DNA from: Oscillospiraceae bacterium
GTDB lineage: Bacteria; Bacillota; Clostridia; Oscillospirales; Oscillospiraceae
NCBI GenBank assembly: GCA_017409645.1
Contig: JAFQSI010000195.1
Coordinates: forward strand, 1-16,431
DNA: 16,431 nt
Direction: 5' to 3'
A program made the position numbers and the translations under genes. Under the pieces are notes generated by a model that was given only the letters and a program-made list of their open reading frames with translations, was not told the origin of the DNA and did not search any database. Shown in pieces: positions 1 to 6,629 of this stretch (position 1 is the first letter of the stretch; every line of letters starts with the position of its first letter).

Positions 1-178
1 AGTGCTGCTTGGTTCCCCACCTGACACGGTTCACGGGATTCCGTTGCGCAAGACCGATCTCTCAACGCCACTTACTCAGGGCAGACGGCACTCAGACAAG
101 CCCGGGTGTGGGAATTCATCCCTGCTGTAGCGGATTGCAGGCAACAGGGCACCGCTATCTCCCCGACTAGTGCGACCT
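1..178 (-). ncRNA. ffs: Signal recognition particle RNA, large (Bacillus/Clostridium) type, 5' part, truncated by window edge
   Basis: Read on the minus strand, this stretch matches the large Gram-positive SRP RNA as I remember it from B. subtilis. It carries the Alu-domain start (GGGGAGATAGCGGTGCCCTG, then AATCCGCTACAGCAGGG), GTAAGTGGCGTTGA, the TTGCGCAA segment, and the S-domain helix 8 core CGTGAACCGTGTCAGG. The apical GGAA tetraloop and AAGCAGC lie at about 1-25. The RNA with Ffh targets nascent membrane proteins to the membrane. The 3' strand that closes the Alu and S domains lies beyond position 1. The 5' end is set at about 178 by alignment to B. subtilis and may be off by a few bases. 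It begins about 52 bases after the acyl carrier protein stop, and I see no convincing separate promoter in the gap. Co-transcription with that gene is therefore possible. Very sure of identity. Confidence 0.93.
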
Positions 179-230
179 TGTTACGAGCCAGACGGCTTGA
201 ACAAGTTTTAGTTATGAAATTGATAATGGA

Positions 231-452
231 TCAGCCGACCTTGGACTCGATGAAGGCAGCCATCTGGCCGAAGGTCTTGATGTCCTCGTCCTCGACCTCC
301 AGGTCAACGCCCAGCTCGCCCTCCAGCTCCATGACCATCTCCACGATGTCCAGGGAGTCGATGCCCAGATCCTCGAAGGTGGACTCAGGCGTGATCTCGG
401 AAGGATCCAGCTCCAGATGCTCGGCAGCGAAAGCAACCAGCTTCTCGTACAT
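231..452 (-). CDS. acpP: Acyl carrier protein
   Basis: A 73-residue acidic protein that carries growing acyl chains as thioesters on a 4'-phosphopantetheine arm during type II fatty acid synthesis in the cytoplasm. The attachment motif G-I-D-S-L-D is present, with the modified serine at residue 33, followed by the usual acidic helix II (VEMVMELE). Length is typical. An in-frame GTG lies three codons upstream at 461, but it overlaps the AGGAGG ribosome site (461-466). The ATG at 452 sits 8 bases from that site, so it is the start. A strong promoter lies at 495-523. No fab or pls gene is next to it: the neighbours are the SRP RNA downstream and an unrelated membrane protein upstream. It therefore appears to be transcribed alone or with the SRP RNA. 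A role in another acyl pathway cannot be excluded, but the sequence looks like the housekeeping ACP. Confidence 0.95.
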   Translation of the reverse strand: MYEKLVAFAAEHLELDPSEITPESTFEDLGIDSLDIVEMVMELEGELGVDLEVEDEDIKTFGQMAAFIESKVG

Positions 453-460
453 ACTTGTCA

Positions 461-466
461 CCTCCT
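461..466 (-). promoter_or_regulatory. Ribosome binding site of acpP
   Basis: Perfect AGGAGG on the minus strand, 8 bases before ATG 452. It decides the start, because the alternative GTG at 461 overlaps the site itself. Confidence 0.85.
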
Positions 467-494
467 GAAAAGGTAATCAGCATTTGCTCGGCTT

Positions 495-523
495 ATTTTA
501 ATACAACTTTGGCGGTTTGTCAA
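495..523 (-). promoter_or_regulatory. Sigma-A promoter of acpP
   Basis: Minus strand: -35 TTGACA (518-523, perfect), 17-base spacer, -10 TAAAAT (495-500). The untranslated leader would be roughly 35 bases. Seven bases upstream of the -35 is a 14-base inverted repeat (530-543). Confidence 0.85.
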
Positions 524-529
524 TGCTCA

Positions 530-543
530 GTTTGTAAACAAAC
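530..543. promoter_or_regulatory. 14-bp inverted repeat upstream of the acpP promoter
   Basis: GTTTGT-AA-ACAAAC: perfect 6-base arms around a 2-base centre, between the stop of the DUF3592-like gene and the acpP -35 box. It has no T-tract, so it is not an obvious terminator. It could be an operator for the acpP promoter. It does not match the FapR operator as I remember it. Confidence 0.4.
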
Positions 544-544
544 A

Positions 545-1462
545 TCAAACAATCTCTGTTTTGCCCTCTGACAGGATCAGCGTCGGTCTTTTTTCTCCTG
601 ACAGATAAACACCCTGCATGACCTGCCCGATACTGGCTTCTTGATACTCCTGGCGGGAGACAGTCTTCCGCCAGCTTCCGTTTTCATTGGTGTATTTCAG
701 GCAGTATTTCTTTTTACAATTGTTATTAAGCGTCTCGTATTTGTCCGTCAACGTGTCATTTCGGATGTCAAATTCTTCATTGCTGATCTTTTGCAGGTCT
801 GTACGCCGGTGCTTGAAACCTTTCAGTCCCAGCCAGATCAGCACTGCACCCAGCAGCGCATTCCATCCCGGAATGCCATTGTGGAAGATCAGAACGCACA
901 CAACCAATTCAGTGCCCGTCAGCAGGCCCCATTTCCATAGCCAGCGTCTGCGCACGCAGTCTTTCAGGTCCTGCTGTATGAAACACCTGCCATGTCCGTT
1001 GTCCTCCGTCCATTTTTTCCGGTTGGGCATCGCCGCAATCCACAGCCACAAATTAAATACTCCCAATCCAAGCACCGTATTCTCGGCCCTTTTCTCCAGC
1101 GAGTCGATCAGTTCACCGGGGCGGTCAGGATTGATCCGAACAGATAAGGACTGACCGATACGATCTTTCCAGCTGTTGTCCTTTGTTCCGCTGAGGATAA
1201 GAACATCGTAGTCTTTCCCCTCGTAGCGGTAACGGATGTAGACATTGTATTCGTAGTCTCCGTCACTGTCCGTGCTGCGTTCCACATTGCGGACGACGGC
1301 CGACACCAACTCCGCATTTTCACGGGCCTGGGGAAGACGGATGCAGGCATCCAGACTCGCCAGAAGCGATCTTCCACTAACTACCAGAATCAGCGCCAGC
1401 AGAGCGATCTGAAAGAAGACCTTTCCCCGGAGGATCGGCGGCTTGTCAATATGTTCCATCAT
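545..1462 (-). CDS. DUF3592-like multi-pass membrane protein
   Basis: About 305 residues. A first membrane segment lies at residues 15-36, followed by an outside-type domain (about 45-120) with Y-R-Y-E-G-K-D-Y and V-R-I-N-P-D-R-P-G. That pattern is typical of DUF3592 proteins. Three more hydrophobic segments follow at about 128-145, 176-193 and 200-216, then a polar C-terminal tail of about 85 residues. The frame is open further upstream to 1609, but that part lies inside the flavoprotein gene. The ATG at 1462 (or 1459) overlaps the flavoprotein TGA as ATGA and follows an AAGGAG, so translational coupling is likely. The gene is visibly less GC-rich than the flavoprotein gene before it. It is the last gene of the RpiR-flavoprotein operon. 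Function unknown. The family assignment is from pattern, moderately sure. Confidence 0.7.
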   Translation of the reverse strand: MMEHIDKPPILRGKVFFQIALLALILVVSGRSLLASLDACIRLPQARENAELVSAVVRNVERSTDSDGDYEYNVYIRYRYEGKDYDVLILSGTKDNSWKDRIGQSLSVRINPDRPGELIDSLEKRAENTVLGLGVFNLWLWIAAMPNRKKWTEDNGHGRCFIQQDLKDCVRRRWLWKWGLLTGTELVVCVLIFHNGIPGWNALLGAVLIWLGLKGFKHRRTDLQKISNEEFDIRNDTLTDKYETLNNNCKKKYCLKYTNENGSWRKTVSRQEYQEASIGQVMQGVYLSGEKRPTLILSEGKTEIV

Positions 1463-2676
1463 ATGCTCCTTCCCGCCGCATAGCCCGTGGCCCAGGCGAT
1501 TTGCAGGTTGAAGCCGCCGGTGTAGGCGTCGCAGTCGATGATCTCGCCGGCGAAGTACAGCCCCGGTACCTTCTTCGACTCCATGGTCTTCGGGTCGATC
1601 TCGCCGCATTTGACGCCGCCGGAGGTGATGATGGCTTCCGCCACAGGGCGCTTGCCGGTGATGTCCAGGGTTAAGTTTTTCAGCAGCTCCACCAGGGCGC
1701 GGCGGTTCTGCTTTGTAAAGGAATTGGCCTGCAGGCTGCCGTCCACGCCGATGCGGCGCAGGACCACCGGGATCATGGACCTCGGCAGCAGGTCCGTCAG
1801 AGCGTTCTCCATGGACCGGTTCTGATACAGCTCCAGATCCCGCAGGATCCGGTCGTCCAGCTTATGCTCCTCCAGGGCGGGCTTGAGATCGATGGAAAGC
1901 TTCCAGCCCTCGCCCTTGCCGATGTGGGCAGACGCCGACAGGACCATGGGGCCGGACACGCCGAAATGGGTGAAGAGCATCTCGCCGAAATCCTTGTACA
2001 CGGCCTTGCCCTTGGGGTTCAACAGCTTCAGTCCGGAATTCTTCAGGGCCAGGCCCTGCATTTCCGGGGCGTCGGGCCCCGCCGTCTCCAGGGGCACCAG
2101 GCTGCCCTGGGGCTCGACGATGGTGTGGCCCAGCTGCCTTGCGAACTTGTAGCCGTCGCCGGTGGAGCCGGTGGCCGGATAGCTGGCGCCGCCGGTGGCG
2201 AGGATGACCTTCCGGGCTTCAAAAAATCCGGAATTGGTGGCGGCGCCGATGACTCCCGCCTCGTCCCGCTCGATGGAGAGGACTTTTGCGGTCTTCACGA
2301 TCACGCCGCTGCTTTTCAGCTCCCGCTGCAACGCATCCAGGACGGTCTGGGACCGGTCCGTGGTGGGAAACACCCGGTTGCCCCGCTCGGTCTTCAGGGT
2401 GCAGCCCGCATCCTCAAAAAACTGCATGGCCATTGAAGGTGGGAAGGCCGCCATGGCGCTGAATAGGAATTTGCCGTTGCGGGGGGTGTTTTTCAGCACC
2501 TCGTCGGCGGTGCAGTCGTTGGTCACGTTGCACCGGCCCTTGCCGGTGATGAGCAGCTTTTTGCCCAGCCGGTCGTTTTTTTCCAGCAGGACCACGCTTT
2601 TTCCGGCTCTTGCCGCGGTGATGGCGGCGATCATACCCGCAGGGCCGCCGCCGATGACGATCAGATCAAAGGCCAT
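1459..2676 (-). CDS. NAD(P)/FAD-dependent oxidoreductase, HI0933/YhiN (BaiN-like) family
   Basis: 405 residues, usual length for this flavoprotein family. An N-terminal Rossmann FAD-binding motif I-G-G-G-P-A-G lies at residues 8-14, followed by the family signature G-K-G-R-C-N-V-T-N at 45-53. The C-terminal half ends with the FAD-closing segment (L-Y-F-A-G-E, then Y-T-G-G-F-N-L-Q-I-A-W-A-T-G) near residues 372-398. The physiological substrate of most members is unknown. One clostridial member, BaiN, is reported in bile-acid dehydroxylation, but nothing here points to bile acids and no other bai gene is present. The ATG at 2676 has AGGAGG 6 bases upstream. Its first 11 bases overlap the end of the RpiR regulator gene, so the two are co-translated. 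A second overlap links it to the membrane protein gene downstream. Confidence 0.92.
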   Translation of the reverse strand: MAFDLIVIGGGPAGMIAAITAARAGKSVVLLEKNDRLGKKLLITGKGRCNVTNDCTADEVLKNTPRNGKFLFSAMAAFPPSMAMQFFEDAGCTLKTERGNRVFPTTDRSQTVLDALQRELKSSGVIVKTAKVLSIERDEAGVIGAATNSGFFEARKVILATGGASYPATGSTGDGYKFARQLGHTIVEPQGSLVPLETAGPDAPEMQGLALKNSGLKLLNPKGKAVYKDFGEMLFTHFGVSGPMVLSASAHIGKGEGWKLSIDLKPALEEHKLDDRILRDLELYQNRSMENALTDLLPRSMIPVVLRRIGVDGSLQANSFTKQNRRALVELLKNLTLDITGKRPVAEAIITSGGVKCGEIDPKTMESKKVPGLYFAGEIIDCDAYTGGFNLQIAWATGYAAGRSI

Positions 2677-3541
2677 TGCCGCCCTCCTGCTTCTCGTAGA
2701 CGTGGTACTCGTCCCAGATCTTCTCCAGAGAGGTGAAGATCTTGCTCAGCCGCTGCTCCCGCCGGTTGGCGATGGCAACGATGAGGGCGTTGATGACGCT
2801 CATGGGGGCCACCAGGGAATCCACCAGCGAAACCATATCGCTCTTGGCCTCCAGCACATGGTCGGCATTCTGGCCCAGGGGGGACATCCGGCTGTCGGTC
2901 AGGCCGATGACCGTGGCGCCCGCTCTGCGGCAGTACTGGGCGGCCTTCACCGTGGCACTGGAGTACCGGGGGAAGGAAATGGCGATGACCACATCCTCGG
3001 GCTTGATGGCCACAATCTTCTCGAACATCTCGCCCTCGCCGGAGGTGGTGACCACATGGATGTTGGTGGACATATAATTCAGGTAATAGCCCAAAAACTG
3101 GGCCAGGGGCGCGGCAGAGCGGACGCCCAGGATGTAGACCCGGTCCGTGTCCAAAATGGCCTGCACCGCCCGGGAGAACTCCTGCCGGTCCAGCAGGTCC
3201 TCGGTCTGGCGGAGCTTCTCTGCGTCGGCATGCAGGACCGTGGACACCACGTCCTGGCCCTCCATCCGGTCATTGGCCACCTCGATGCGCTGCACGCTGG
3301 TCAGGCGGTTCAGCACCATCTCCTGGATGGCCTTCTGCATGCTGGGGTAGCCGTCGTAGCCCAGCTCCACGGCGAAGCGGACCACCGTGGACTCACTGAC
3401 GCCCACCTTCTTACCCAGCTTGGAAGCGGTCATGAAGGCGGCCTTGTCATAGGAATCTGTGATGTATTTTGCGATCAGCCGCTGGCCCTTGGAAAAGGTG
3501 TGGGCCTGGCTTTGCAGGATTGTCAGGATATCACTGCTCAT
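2666..3541 (-). CDS. MurR/RpiR family transcriptional regulator (HTH + SIS domain)
   Basis: 291 residues. The N-terminal RpiR-type helix-turn-helix domain covers residues 1-77, with the recognition region around 38-60 (A-S-K-L-G-K-K-V-G-V-S-E-S-T-V-V-R-F). The C-terminal sugar-isomerase (SIS) fold covers about 133-260 and contains I-L-G-V-R-S-A and the I-S-F-P-R-Y-S stretch. Members sense phosphosugars and control sugar uptake or catabolism. GGGAGG lies 7 bases before ATG 3541. A promoter lies at 3582-3610, and a near-palindrome sits at the predicted start point (3565-3575), so autoregulation is plausible. It is the first gene of an operon with the flavoprotein and the DUF3592-like protein. 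No sugar transporter or kinase is adjacent, so the effector is unclear. Confidence 0.92.
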   Translation of the reverse strand: MSSDILTILQSQAHTFSKGQRLIAKYITDSYDKAAFMTASKLGKKVGVSESTVVRFAVELGYDGYPSMQKAIQEMVLNRLTSVQRIEVANDRMEGQDVVSTVLHADAEKLRQTEDLLDRQEFSRAVQAILDTDRVYILGVRSAAPLAQFLGYYLNYMSTNIHVVTTSGEGEMFEKIVAIKPEDVVIAISFPRYSSATVKAAQYCRRAGATVIGLTDSRMSPLGQNADHVLEAKSDMVSLVDSLVAPMSVINALIVAIANRREQRLSKIFTSLEKIWDEYHVYEKQEGGNGL

Positions 3542-3564
3542 GGATGCACCTCCCGGTCTTCTCT

Positions 3565-3575
3565 AATTCCGAATT
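3565..3575. promoter_or_regulatory. Candidate operator of the RpiR-family regulator
   Basis: AATTCCGAATT, an 11-base near-palindrome with AATT arms. It lies 6 bases downstream of the -10 box and overlaps the expected transcription start. Position and symmetry suggest autoregulation. It is a single site with no second copy in the window to support it. Confidence 0.35.
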
Positions 3576-3581
3576 GCATCC

Positions 3582-3610
3582 ATATTAGCAGATATGTTTC
3601 ACTTTTGCAA
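3582..3610 (-). promoter_or_regulatory. Promoter of the RpiR-flavoprotein operon
   Basis: Minus strand: -35 TTGCAA (3605-3610), 17-base spacer, -10 TAATAT (3582-3587). It falls in the gap between the regulator start and the rluB stop. Confidence 0.75.
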
Positions 3611-3633
3611 GAGGGAAATGCAGGAGTTGCGCA

Positions 3634-4341
3634 TTAATCCTTCAAAAGCAGTTCGATCTCCTTCGGCTCCAGCTCCCGCCAGCAGCCGGTCTTCAGCTCG
3701 CCCAGCTTCAGCCCGCCCTCGGCGATGCGCCGGAGCCGGGCCACCTCCAGCCCGGCAGCCTGGCACATCCGTCGGACCTGGCGGTTGCGGCCCTCGTGGA
3801 TGGTGACGTCCAGGATCGCCCGGTTAGGCTCCATCCGGACCGGACGGACCCGGGGCCGCTTGATCAGATAGCCGTCCAGCTCGATGGGCTCGCGCAGGGC
3901 CTCCAGCTTTTCCTGGGAGAAATCCGTCACCCAGACCCGGTAGGTCTTGTCCACCTCATGCCGCGGATGCATCAGAAGATTGGCAAAATCCCCGTCATTT
4001 GTGAACAAAAGCAGGCCCTCCGAGTCCATGTCCAGCCGGCCCACGGGATAGACCCGGGTGCCGCAGCCCGCCACCAGCTCGGCGGCGTTCTTCCGGCCCT
4101 TCTCATCGGAGAGGGTGGTCACATACCCTCTGGGCTTGTTGAGCATCAGGTACAGCTTCTTCCCCGGCTTGGGCAGACGCTTTCCGTCCACCTCGATGAC
4201 ATCCTCGGTCACATCGGCGGTGTCGCCCAGATGGGCCGTGTTTCCGTTGACCCGGACACGGCCCTCCTCGATCCATTTTTCTGCCTGCCTCCGGGAGCAA
4301 AGGCCCCTCGAGGCAATGATTTTTTGCAAGCGCTCCATCAT
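3634..4341 (-). CDS. rluB: 23S rRNA pseudouridine synthase, RluB/RsuA family
   Basis: 235 residues. An N-terminal S4 RNA-binding domain (about residues 3-60: R-L-Q-K-I-I-A-S-R-G-L-C-S-R-R-Q-A-E) is followed by the RsuA-type catalytic domain. N-K-P-R-G-Y lies at 68-73. The catalytic motif G-R-L-D-M-D-S-E-G-L-L lies at 101-111, with the active aspartate D104. It isomerises uridine in ribosomal RNA; RluB modifies helix 80 of 23S rRNA. RsuA (16S) is the alternative, but the order after scpAB and a D-Ala carboxypeptidase resembles B. subtilis rluB. The frame extends to 4368. The ATG ATG at 4341/4338 overlaps the stop of the preceding gene as ATGA and has GGAGG just upstream, so the start is there. 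It is the last gene of its operon. Confidence 0.93.
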   Translation of the reverse strand: MMERLQKIIASRGLCSRRQAEKWIEEGRVRVNGNTAHLGDTADVTEDVIEVDGKRLPKPGKKLYLMLNKPRGYVTTLSDEKGRKNAAELVAGCGTRVYPVGRLDMDSEGLLLFTNDGDFANLLMHPRHEVDKTYRVWVTDFSQEKLEALREPIELDGYLIKRPRVRPVRMEPNRAILDVTIHEGRNRQVRRMCQAAGLEVARLRRIAEGGLKLGELKTGCWRELEPKEIELLLKD

Positions 4342-5423
4342 GTTCCTCCAAACAGACGTGAAAGCCACGTCCCTTCTTTCTCTTTCGTTTCTTCCAGAGC
4401 ATGGCCCCAGACCAGCGGGATCTCCCCGACGACCTGTCCCGACAGCACCACATAGGCGCTCCCCTCCTCCGCGCCGCCCTTCACCGGGGCGTAGCTGAAA
4501 TACCGGGGACTCAGGACGATCTCCATCTCCTCCCCCGCCGCCATGGCGTAGGAGAAGCTCTCTGCGGCAACCAGGGGCACATGGGTCCCGTCGCCGCCCA
4601 GGATGTGCCGGTAGCCCAGGACCTCGCCCTCGGACACCAGCTCCCGGACCTCGAAATCCGCGAAGCCCCGCTCCAGCAGGGTCTTGTGGTCATTCCAGTC
4701 GTCCGGGGCGTTGATGGTGACGCAGATGAGCCTGCGCCCGTTCCGGGCCGCACTGGAAACCAGGATCCGTCCGGCGGCTCTGGTGTAGCCGGTCTTGATC
4801 CCCTCGCAGCCGGGCAGCTGCCACAGCAATTTATTGTGGTTCGTCAGCACCCGCTCCCCCACCGTCACCGACTTCGCGCCCACGGTCCGGGCGAAAATGG
4901 GATCTTCCATGGCGCAGGCCGCAAGCACGGCTAGATCCCGGGCCGTGGAATAGTGGTCCGGGGCATCCAGCCCGTGGGGATTGACGAAATGGGTCCCGTT
5001 CAGCCCCAGCTCCCGGGCCTTGTCGTTCATCAGCCCGGCAAATCCCTCCACGGTGCCGCCGCAGTAGATGGCAAGGGCCGCCGCGGCGTCATTGCCGCTG
5101 CGCAGCATCAGGCCGTAGAGCAGCTCCTGGACCGTCAGGACCTCGCCCTCGATCAGATACATGGAGCTGCCCTCGATGCCCACAGCCTCCGCCGGGATCC
5201 GCACCCGGTCCAGCACGTTGCAGTGCTGGCAGACGACCAGCGCCGTCATGATCTTGGTGGTGCTGGCGATCAGGCTCCGCTCATCGGCATGTTTTTCATA
5301 CAGGACCCGTCCCCCGGCGGTATCCAGCACGATGGCCTTCTGGGCCGAAACAGCAGACACGGGGGACGTAAAAAGGACGGCGGCCACAAGGATCGCCGCC
5401 GTCCGAAGAAGCAATTTGTTCAT
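4338..5423 (-). CDS. D-alanyl-D-alanine carboxypeptidase (DacB/DacF, peptidase S11)
   Basis: 361 residues. A signal peptide is clear: K-L-L-L-R then a hydrophobic core, with likely cleavage after A-V-S-A near residue 27. All three penicillin-binding motifs are present: S-T-T-K (S54 nucleophile, K57), S-G-N (109-111) and K-T-G (210-212). The C-terminal beta-rich PBP5-like domain covers about 265-345. It trims the terminal D-Ala from peptidoglycan stem peptides outside the membrane. The frame is open to 5474, but the signal peptide fixes the start at ATG 5423. The ribosome site there (GGGTGAGG, very close) is poor. The stop overlaps the next gene (ATGA). Between ytfJ and rluB it sits where B. 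subtilis has spore-cortex dacB, so a sporulation role is plausible. DacF is the alternative name. No SpmA/SpmB genes are present. Confidence 0.94.
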   Translation of the reverse strand: MNKLLLRTAAILVAAVLFTSPVSAVSAQKAIVLDTAGGRVLYEKHADERSLIASTTKIMTALVVCQHCNVLDRVRIPAEAVGIEGSSMYLIEGEVLTVQELLYGLMLRSGNDAAAALAIYCGGTVEGFAGLMNDKARELGLNGTHFVNPHGLDAPDHYSTARDLAVLAACAMEDPIFARTVGAKSVTVGERVLTNHNKLLWQLPGCEGIKTGYTRAAGRILVSSAARNGRRLICVTINAPDDWNDHKTLLERGFADFEVRELVSEGEVLGYRHILGGDGTHVPLVAAESFSYAMAAGEEMEIVLSPRYFSYAPVKGGAEEGSAYVVLSGQVVGEIPLVWGHALEETKEKEGTWLSRLFGGT

Positions 5424-5474
5424 ATCCTCACCCGGGGTTAGGATGCCCCGGATTTCAGAAATCATACAACTCAT

Positions 5475-5588
5475 GGCCCCCTCTGAGAGGGGGCTGTCGG
5501 CGATAGCCGACTGGGGGAGTGTCGTATCAATGGAAGGACACTCCCTCCACCACTGCGTGGTCCCCCTCCCTCTAAGAGGGAGGCAAGG
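5475..5588. repeat. Palindromic intergenic repeat, long copy (family A)
   Basis: A chain of hairpins fills the gap between ytfJ and the carboxypeptidase gene. They are: GCCCCCTCT/AGAGGGGGC (5476-5494), GTCGGC-GATA-GCCGAC (5496-5511), GGGAGTGTC pairing with GACACTCCC (5515-5545), CCAC/GTGG (5547-5560) and CCTCCCTCT/AGAGGGAGG (5565-5583). A shorter relative lies at 11426-11494. It has no T-tract, so it is not a classical terminator. It resembles non-autonomous, MITE-like repeats of gut Clostridia. Confidence 0.8.
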
Positions 5589-5589
5589 A

Positions 5590-5979
5590 TTATTCAGCTT
5601 TCTCTGCGTTCTTCTTGTCGAGGAACGCGGACACCTTGTCCAGCAGGTCGGGGATCATCTCCACGATCCGCTCGGGGGTGGTGCTGGGTGCAGAGGCCAC
5701 GGGCAGCATCCGCACAGTGCCGTCCTTGACGATCAGGAAGGCGATGGGGCTGACCTTGACGCCGCCGCCCACGCCGCCGCCGAAGGGCAGCTCTGCGTTG
5801 GGATTCTTATTGGCGAAGTCGCTTCCGCCGCCGCCGAAGCCCACGCTGACCTTGGACACGGGGATGATGGTCACGCCGTCGGGGGTGGTGATGGGATTAC
5901 CGATGACGGAGTTCACATCCACCATCTCACGGATCTTTGCAATGGTATTTTCCAGCATGTTGGGTAAATTCTGACTCAT
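5590..5979 (-). CDS. ytfJ: Spore germination/sporulation protein YtfJ (GerW family)
   Basis: 129 residues, typical length. The central segment has the family's features: V-I-G-N-P-I-T-T-P-D-G-V-T-I-I-P-V-S-K-V, then two glycine-rich runs (G-F-G-G-G-G-S at 47-53, F-G-G-G-V-G-G-G-V-K at 66-75) and P-I-A-F-L-I-V. In B. subtilis YtfJ/GerW is made in the forespore and is needed for normal germination. Start and stop overlap upstream: its ATG shares 4 bases with the DUF2953 gene stop. It is the last gene of the protease-scpA-scpB-DUF2953-ytfJ operon. B. subtilis also pairs ytfI (DUF2953) with ytfJ, which supports both calls. No forespore promoter was found directly upstream. Confidence 0.92.
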   Translation of the reverse strand: MSQNLPNMLENTIAKIREMVDVNSVIGNPITTPDGVTIIPVSKVSVGFGGGGSDFANKNPNAELPFGGGVGGGVKVSPIAFLIVKDGTVRMLPVASAPSTTPERIVEMIPDLLDKVSAFLDKKNAEKAE

Positions 5980-6629
5980 AGATCAGCACCGCCTTCTTGT
6001 TGTTTTTTGATTTTCAGGAATGTGGTAAGGGCCCGGACGCCGTAGCGCACGGCGATGGAGAGGATCCGTCCCAGGGTGATGGTCAGATCCAGCCGGGCAA
6101 CGATCACGGTTTCGGATGCGGCAAAGTCGCAGTCAACATGGACGTCCCGCTTTTTGATGACCAGAAAACGCTCCAGCTGGGCGATCAGACCCGCCAGGGA
6201 TGCGTTCATCCGGCCGTAATTGATGGCCAGGTCGCAGGGATCGTCAGCCGCCATGGTCATGTGCAGCTTCAGGTGATTCACCCGGAGCTTCAGCCGCAGA
6301 TCGTTCAGCAGGTCCAGCGCCACCCGGACCAGGGGCAGGAAGTCTGTCCAGGAGCCGCCGTTGTCGAATTTGGGGGCCGGCTTTTTCTCTGGTGCCGGAG
6401 CAGCCGCCCCTTCGGCGGGCTCTTTTTTCTTTTTCGGCTTGGCTTCCTTCTTCGGCTTGGCCTTTCCGGACTTCTGTTTCTTCGGCTTCTTTTTCAGGGG
6501 GAAGACCTGGATCTTCAAAGGTCCCGCCACGACCCGGACCCGGGGGCCCTCGGCGTCGTAGAGGACCGACGCGCCCAGGGGCAGGATCGCCAGAAGGAAG
6601 AGGATGACGAAGGTAATGATCCAGCCCAT
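5976..6629 (-). CDS. DUF2953 domain protein (YtfI-like), single N-terminal membrane anchor
   Basis: 217 residues. A hydrophobic segment lies at residues 2-22 and is followed by a short conserved stretch. Residues about 45-85 form a lysine/proline/alanine-rich linker of repeated K-P-K-K units. The DUF2953 domain follows: L-R-L-K-L-R-V-N-H-L-K-L-H-M-T-M-A-A-D-D-P, and N-Y-G-R-M-N-A near 138-144. The likely topology is anchored with a soluble domain. It lies immediately before ytfJ with a 4-base overlap, as in B. subtilis ytfI-ytfJ, and its ATG overlaps the scpB stop by one base (TGATG). Function is unknown; the context suggests sporulation. The long basic linker is species-specific low-complexity sequence. 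Confidence 0.85.
   Translation of the reverse strand: MGWIITFVILFLLAILPLGASVLYDAEGPRVRVVAGPLKIQVFPLKKKPKKQKSGKAKPKKEAKPKKKKEPAEGAAAPAPEKKPAPKFDNGGSWTDFLPLVRVALDLLNDLRLKLRVNHLKLHMTMAADDPCDLAINYGRMNASLAGLIAQLERFLVIKKRDVHVDCDFAASETVIVARLDLTITLGRILSIAVRYGVRALTTFLKIKKQQEGGADL

Noticed and set aside
179..230. Separate promoter for the SRP RNA
   Set aside because: TTGTTC and GTAACA-like boxes are present but spaced only about 14 bases apart; not convincing.
1864..2436. 190-codon plus-strand open frame
   Set aside because: Antisense to the conserved flavoprotein core; no ribosome site or known motif.
2195..3637. 480-codon open frame on the plus strand opposite the flavoprotein and RpiR genes
   Set aside because: It lies entirely across two well-supported minus-strand genes. 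Its translation is rich in G, H, L and Q without domain patterns, and it has no ribosome site. It is an effect of high GC.
3796..4498. Plus-strand open frames opposite the pseudouridine synthase gene
   Set aside because: Complement of a gene with an intact catalytic motif; composition typical of shadow frames.
5461..5466. TATGAT on the minus strand as a -10 box for the carboxypeptidase gene
   Set aside because: No -35-like hexamer 16-18 bases upstream; that position is inside the repeat hairpin.
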